Source: MWAR01 sp036567845
GTDB lineage: Bacteria; Muiribacteriota; Ozemobacteria; Ozemobacterales; Ozemobacteraceae
DNA length: 5,328 nt
Reading direction: 5' to 3'
Assembly (NCBI GenBank): GCA_036567845.1
Contig: DATCTT010000139.1
Span: 1-5,328, forward strand
Below are positions 4,708 to 5,328 of this stretch, one piece after another (position 1 is the first letter of the stretch; every line of letters begins with the position of its first letter). The notes below the pieces were generated by a model. It was not told the DNA's origin. It did not search any database and worked only from the letters and a program-made list of their open reading frames with translations. A program made the translations under genes and the position numbers.

Positions 4708-5328
4708 TCAGGTGGGAAGCGGCGTCGGGGCTCCCTGAAGACTGCGGGCGTAGAGGGCGAGAGCGGTTTTGAGCTCGGCGAGGGCCGGGGGAAGATGTGT
4801 CGCGAGACGGGCTACGACGACGGCATTTCCCGGCCTGGCCAGCAGCAGCTCCGTCAGCAGCTCGAGAACGGTTTCGGGATCCCCTTGGCCGGCCTTGAGC
4901 TGGATCATGGCGCTGTACAGGTTCATCGAAGGCTCGCGCAGGTTGAAAAGACGGTCCAGAAGCTGGTCGGCCGGCCCGCCGCGGCGGGCGTGGGCCAGCT
5001 CGAGACAGGCGTCGAGCAGCGCGCCGTAGGTGTCACGAACCCGGTGTCCGAGCCGTTCTGCCCGGGGAAGGTCGCCCAAGCGCATCGCAAGCCGGTAAGC
5101 GTCGAGCAGATCGGCCAGCACGCCCGGCTGTTCAGCAAGGCAGGCCTCGATGAGCGAGAGGGCTGGGGCTGCCTTGTCGAGACCGGCCAAAACGGCCGCG
5201 AGGAGGCGTCGTGTTGCATACGAGGTCGGATGCATCCGGAGGTGCTGTTCGAGAATGCGGGCGGCGGCGGCGGGTTCCCCGGCGGTTCCGCTCAGTTTCT
5301 CGAACAAGCTGGCCAGGGATGCGTCGCG
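4708..5328 (-). CDS. TPR-like helical repeat protein, C-terminal part (5' end outside window)
   Basis: Partial: the frame is open to the right edge without a stop, giving 206 residues ending in PTPLPT. A TTG at 5307 could be read as a start, but it has no convincing ribosome site and the sequence before it (RDASLAS) reads as ordinary coding, so the gene very probably begins beyond the window. Seen: an all-helical, Ala/Leu-rich sequence with about five TPR-like helix pairs, for example AAARILEQHLRMHPTS, APALSLIEACLAEQPG, GDLPRAERLGHRVRDTYG and PETVLELLTELLLARPGN. The A-x-x-x-(L/F)-x-x-x-L-x-x-x-P ends recur at about 34-residue spacing. No enzymatic motif, signal peptide or membrane segment is visible in this part. 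TPR domains bind other proteins; partner and process are unknown, and other domains may lie in the missing N-terminal part. It converges on the sigma operon and shares no evident regulation with it. Confidence 0.75.
   Translation of the reverse strand, partial: RDASLASLFEKLSGTAGEPAAAARILEQHLRMHPTSYATRRLLAAVLAGLDKAAPALSLIEACLAEQPGVLADLLDAYRLAMRLGDLPRAERLGHRVRDTYGALLDACLELAHARRGGPADQLLDRLFNLREPSMNLYSAMIQLKAGQGDPETVLELLTELLLARPGNAVVVARLATHLPPALAELKTALALYARSLQGAPTPLPT

Overview
The window comes from a GC-rich bacterium, with mostly G/C third positions, bacterial Shine-Dalgarno sequences and ATGA gene overlaps. A predicted secreted protein and a membrane anti-sigma factor with an extracytoplasmic tail fit a Gram-negative (diderm) cell. 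No rRNA, tRNA or diagnostic marker is present, so I do not assign a phylum. I see no mobile element, CRISPR array or tRNA.

Layout. (1) 37-1632, minus: a secreted 531-residue protein with a YiiX/YaeF-type permuted papain-like (NlpC/P60 superfamily) hydrolase domain and a long helical C-terminal region of unknown function. (2) 1633-1831: a divergent promoter region. (3) 1832-2407, plus: a SlyD-type FKBP prolyl isomerase with a Cys/His/Gly metal-binding tail, closed by a strong intrinsic terminator at 2449-2489. (4) 2577-4610, plus: a compact operon of four genes whose three junctions are all 4-nt ATGA overlaps. It encodes an ECF-type sigma factor, a small membrane protein with an HxxxCxxC zinc-anti-sigma signature, and two consecutive short membrane proteins that resemble the transmembrane core of MotA/TolQ/ExbB proton-channel subunits. 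(5) 4611-4707: a convergent spacer with an AT-rich island. (6) 4708 to the right edge, minus: the C-terminal part of a TPR-like helical repeat protein, cut by the window end.

How the genes may work together. The sigma and anti-sigma genes form a standard signal-transduction pair. The two mini-MotA-like genes are translationally coupled to them and are therefore likely part of the same response, either as further membrane regulators or sensors of the sigma factor or as its effector. No MotB/ExbD/TolR partner lies in the window. This sigma / anti-sigma / twin mini-MotA arrangement is the best candidate here for an undescribed system. The slyD gene is separated from it by the terminator, and the YiiX-like and TPR genes are on the other strand, so none of these needs to be functionally linked to the operon.
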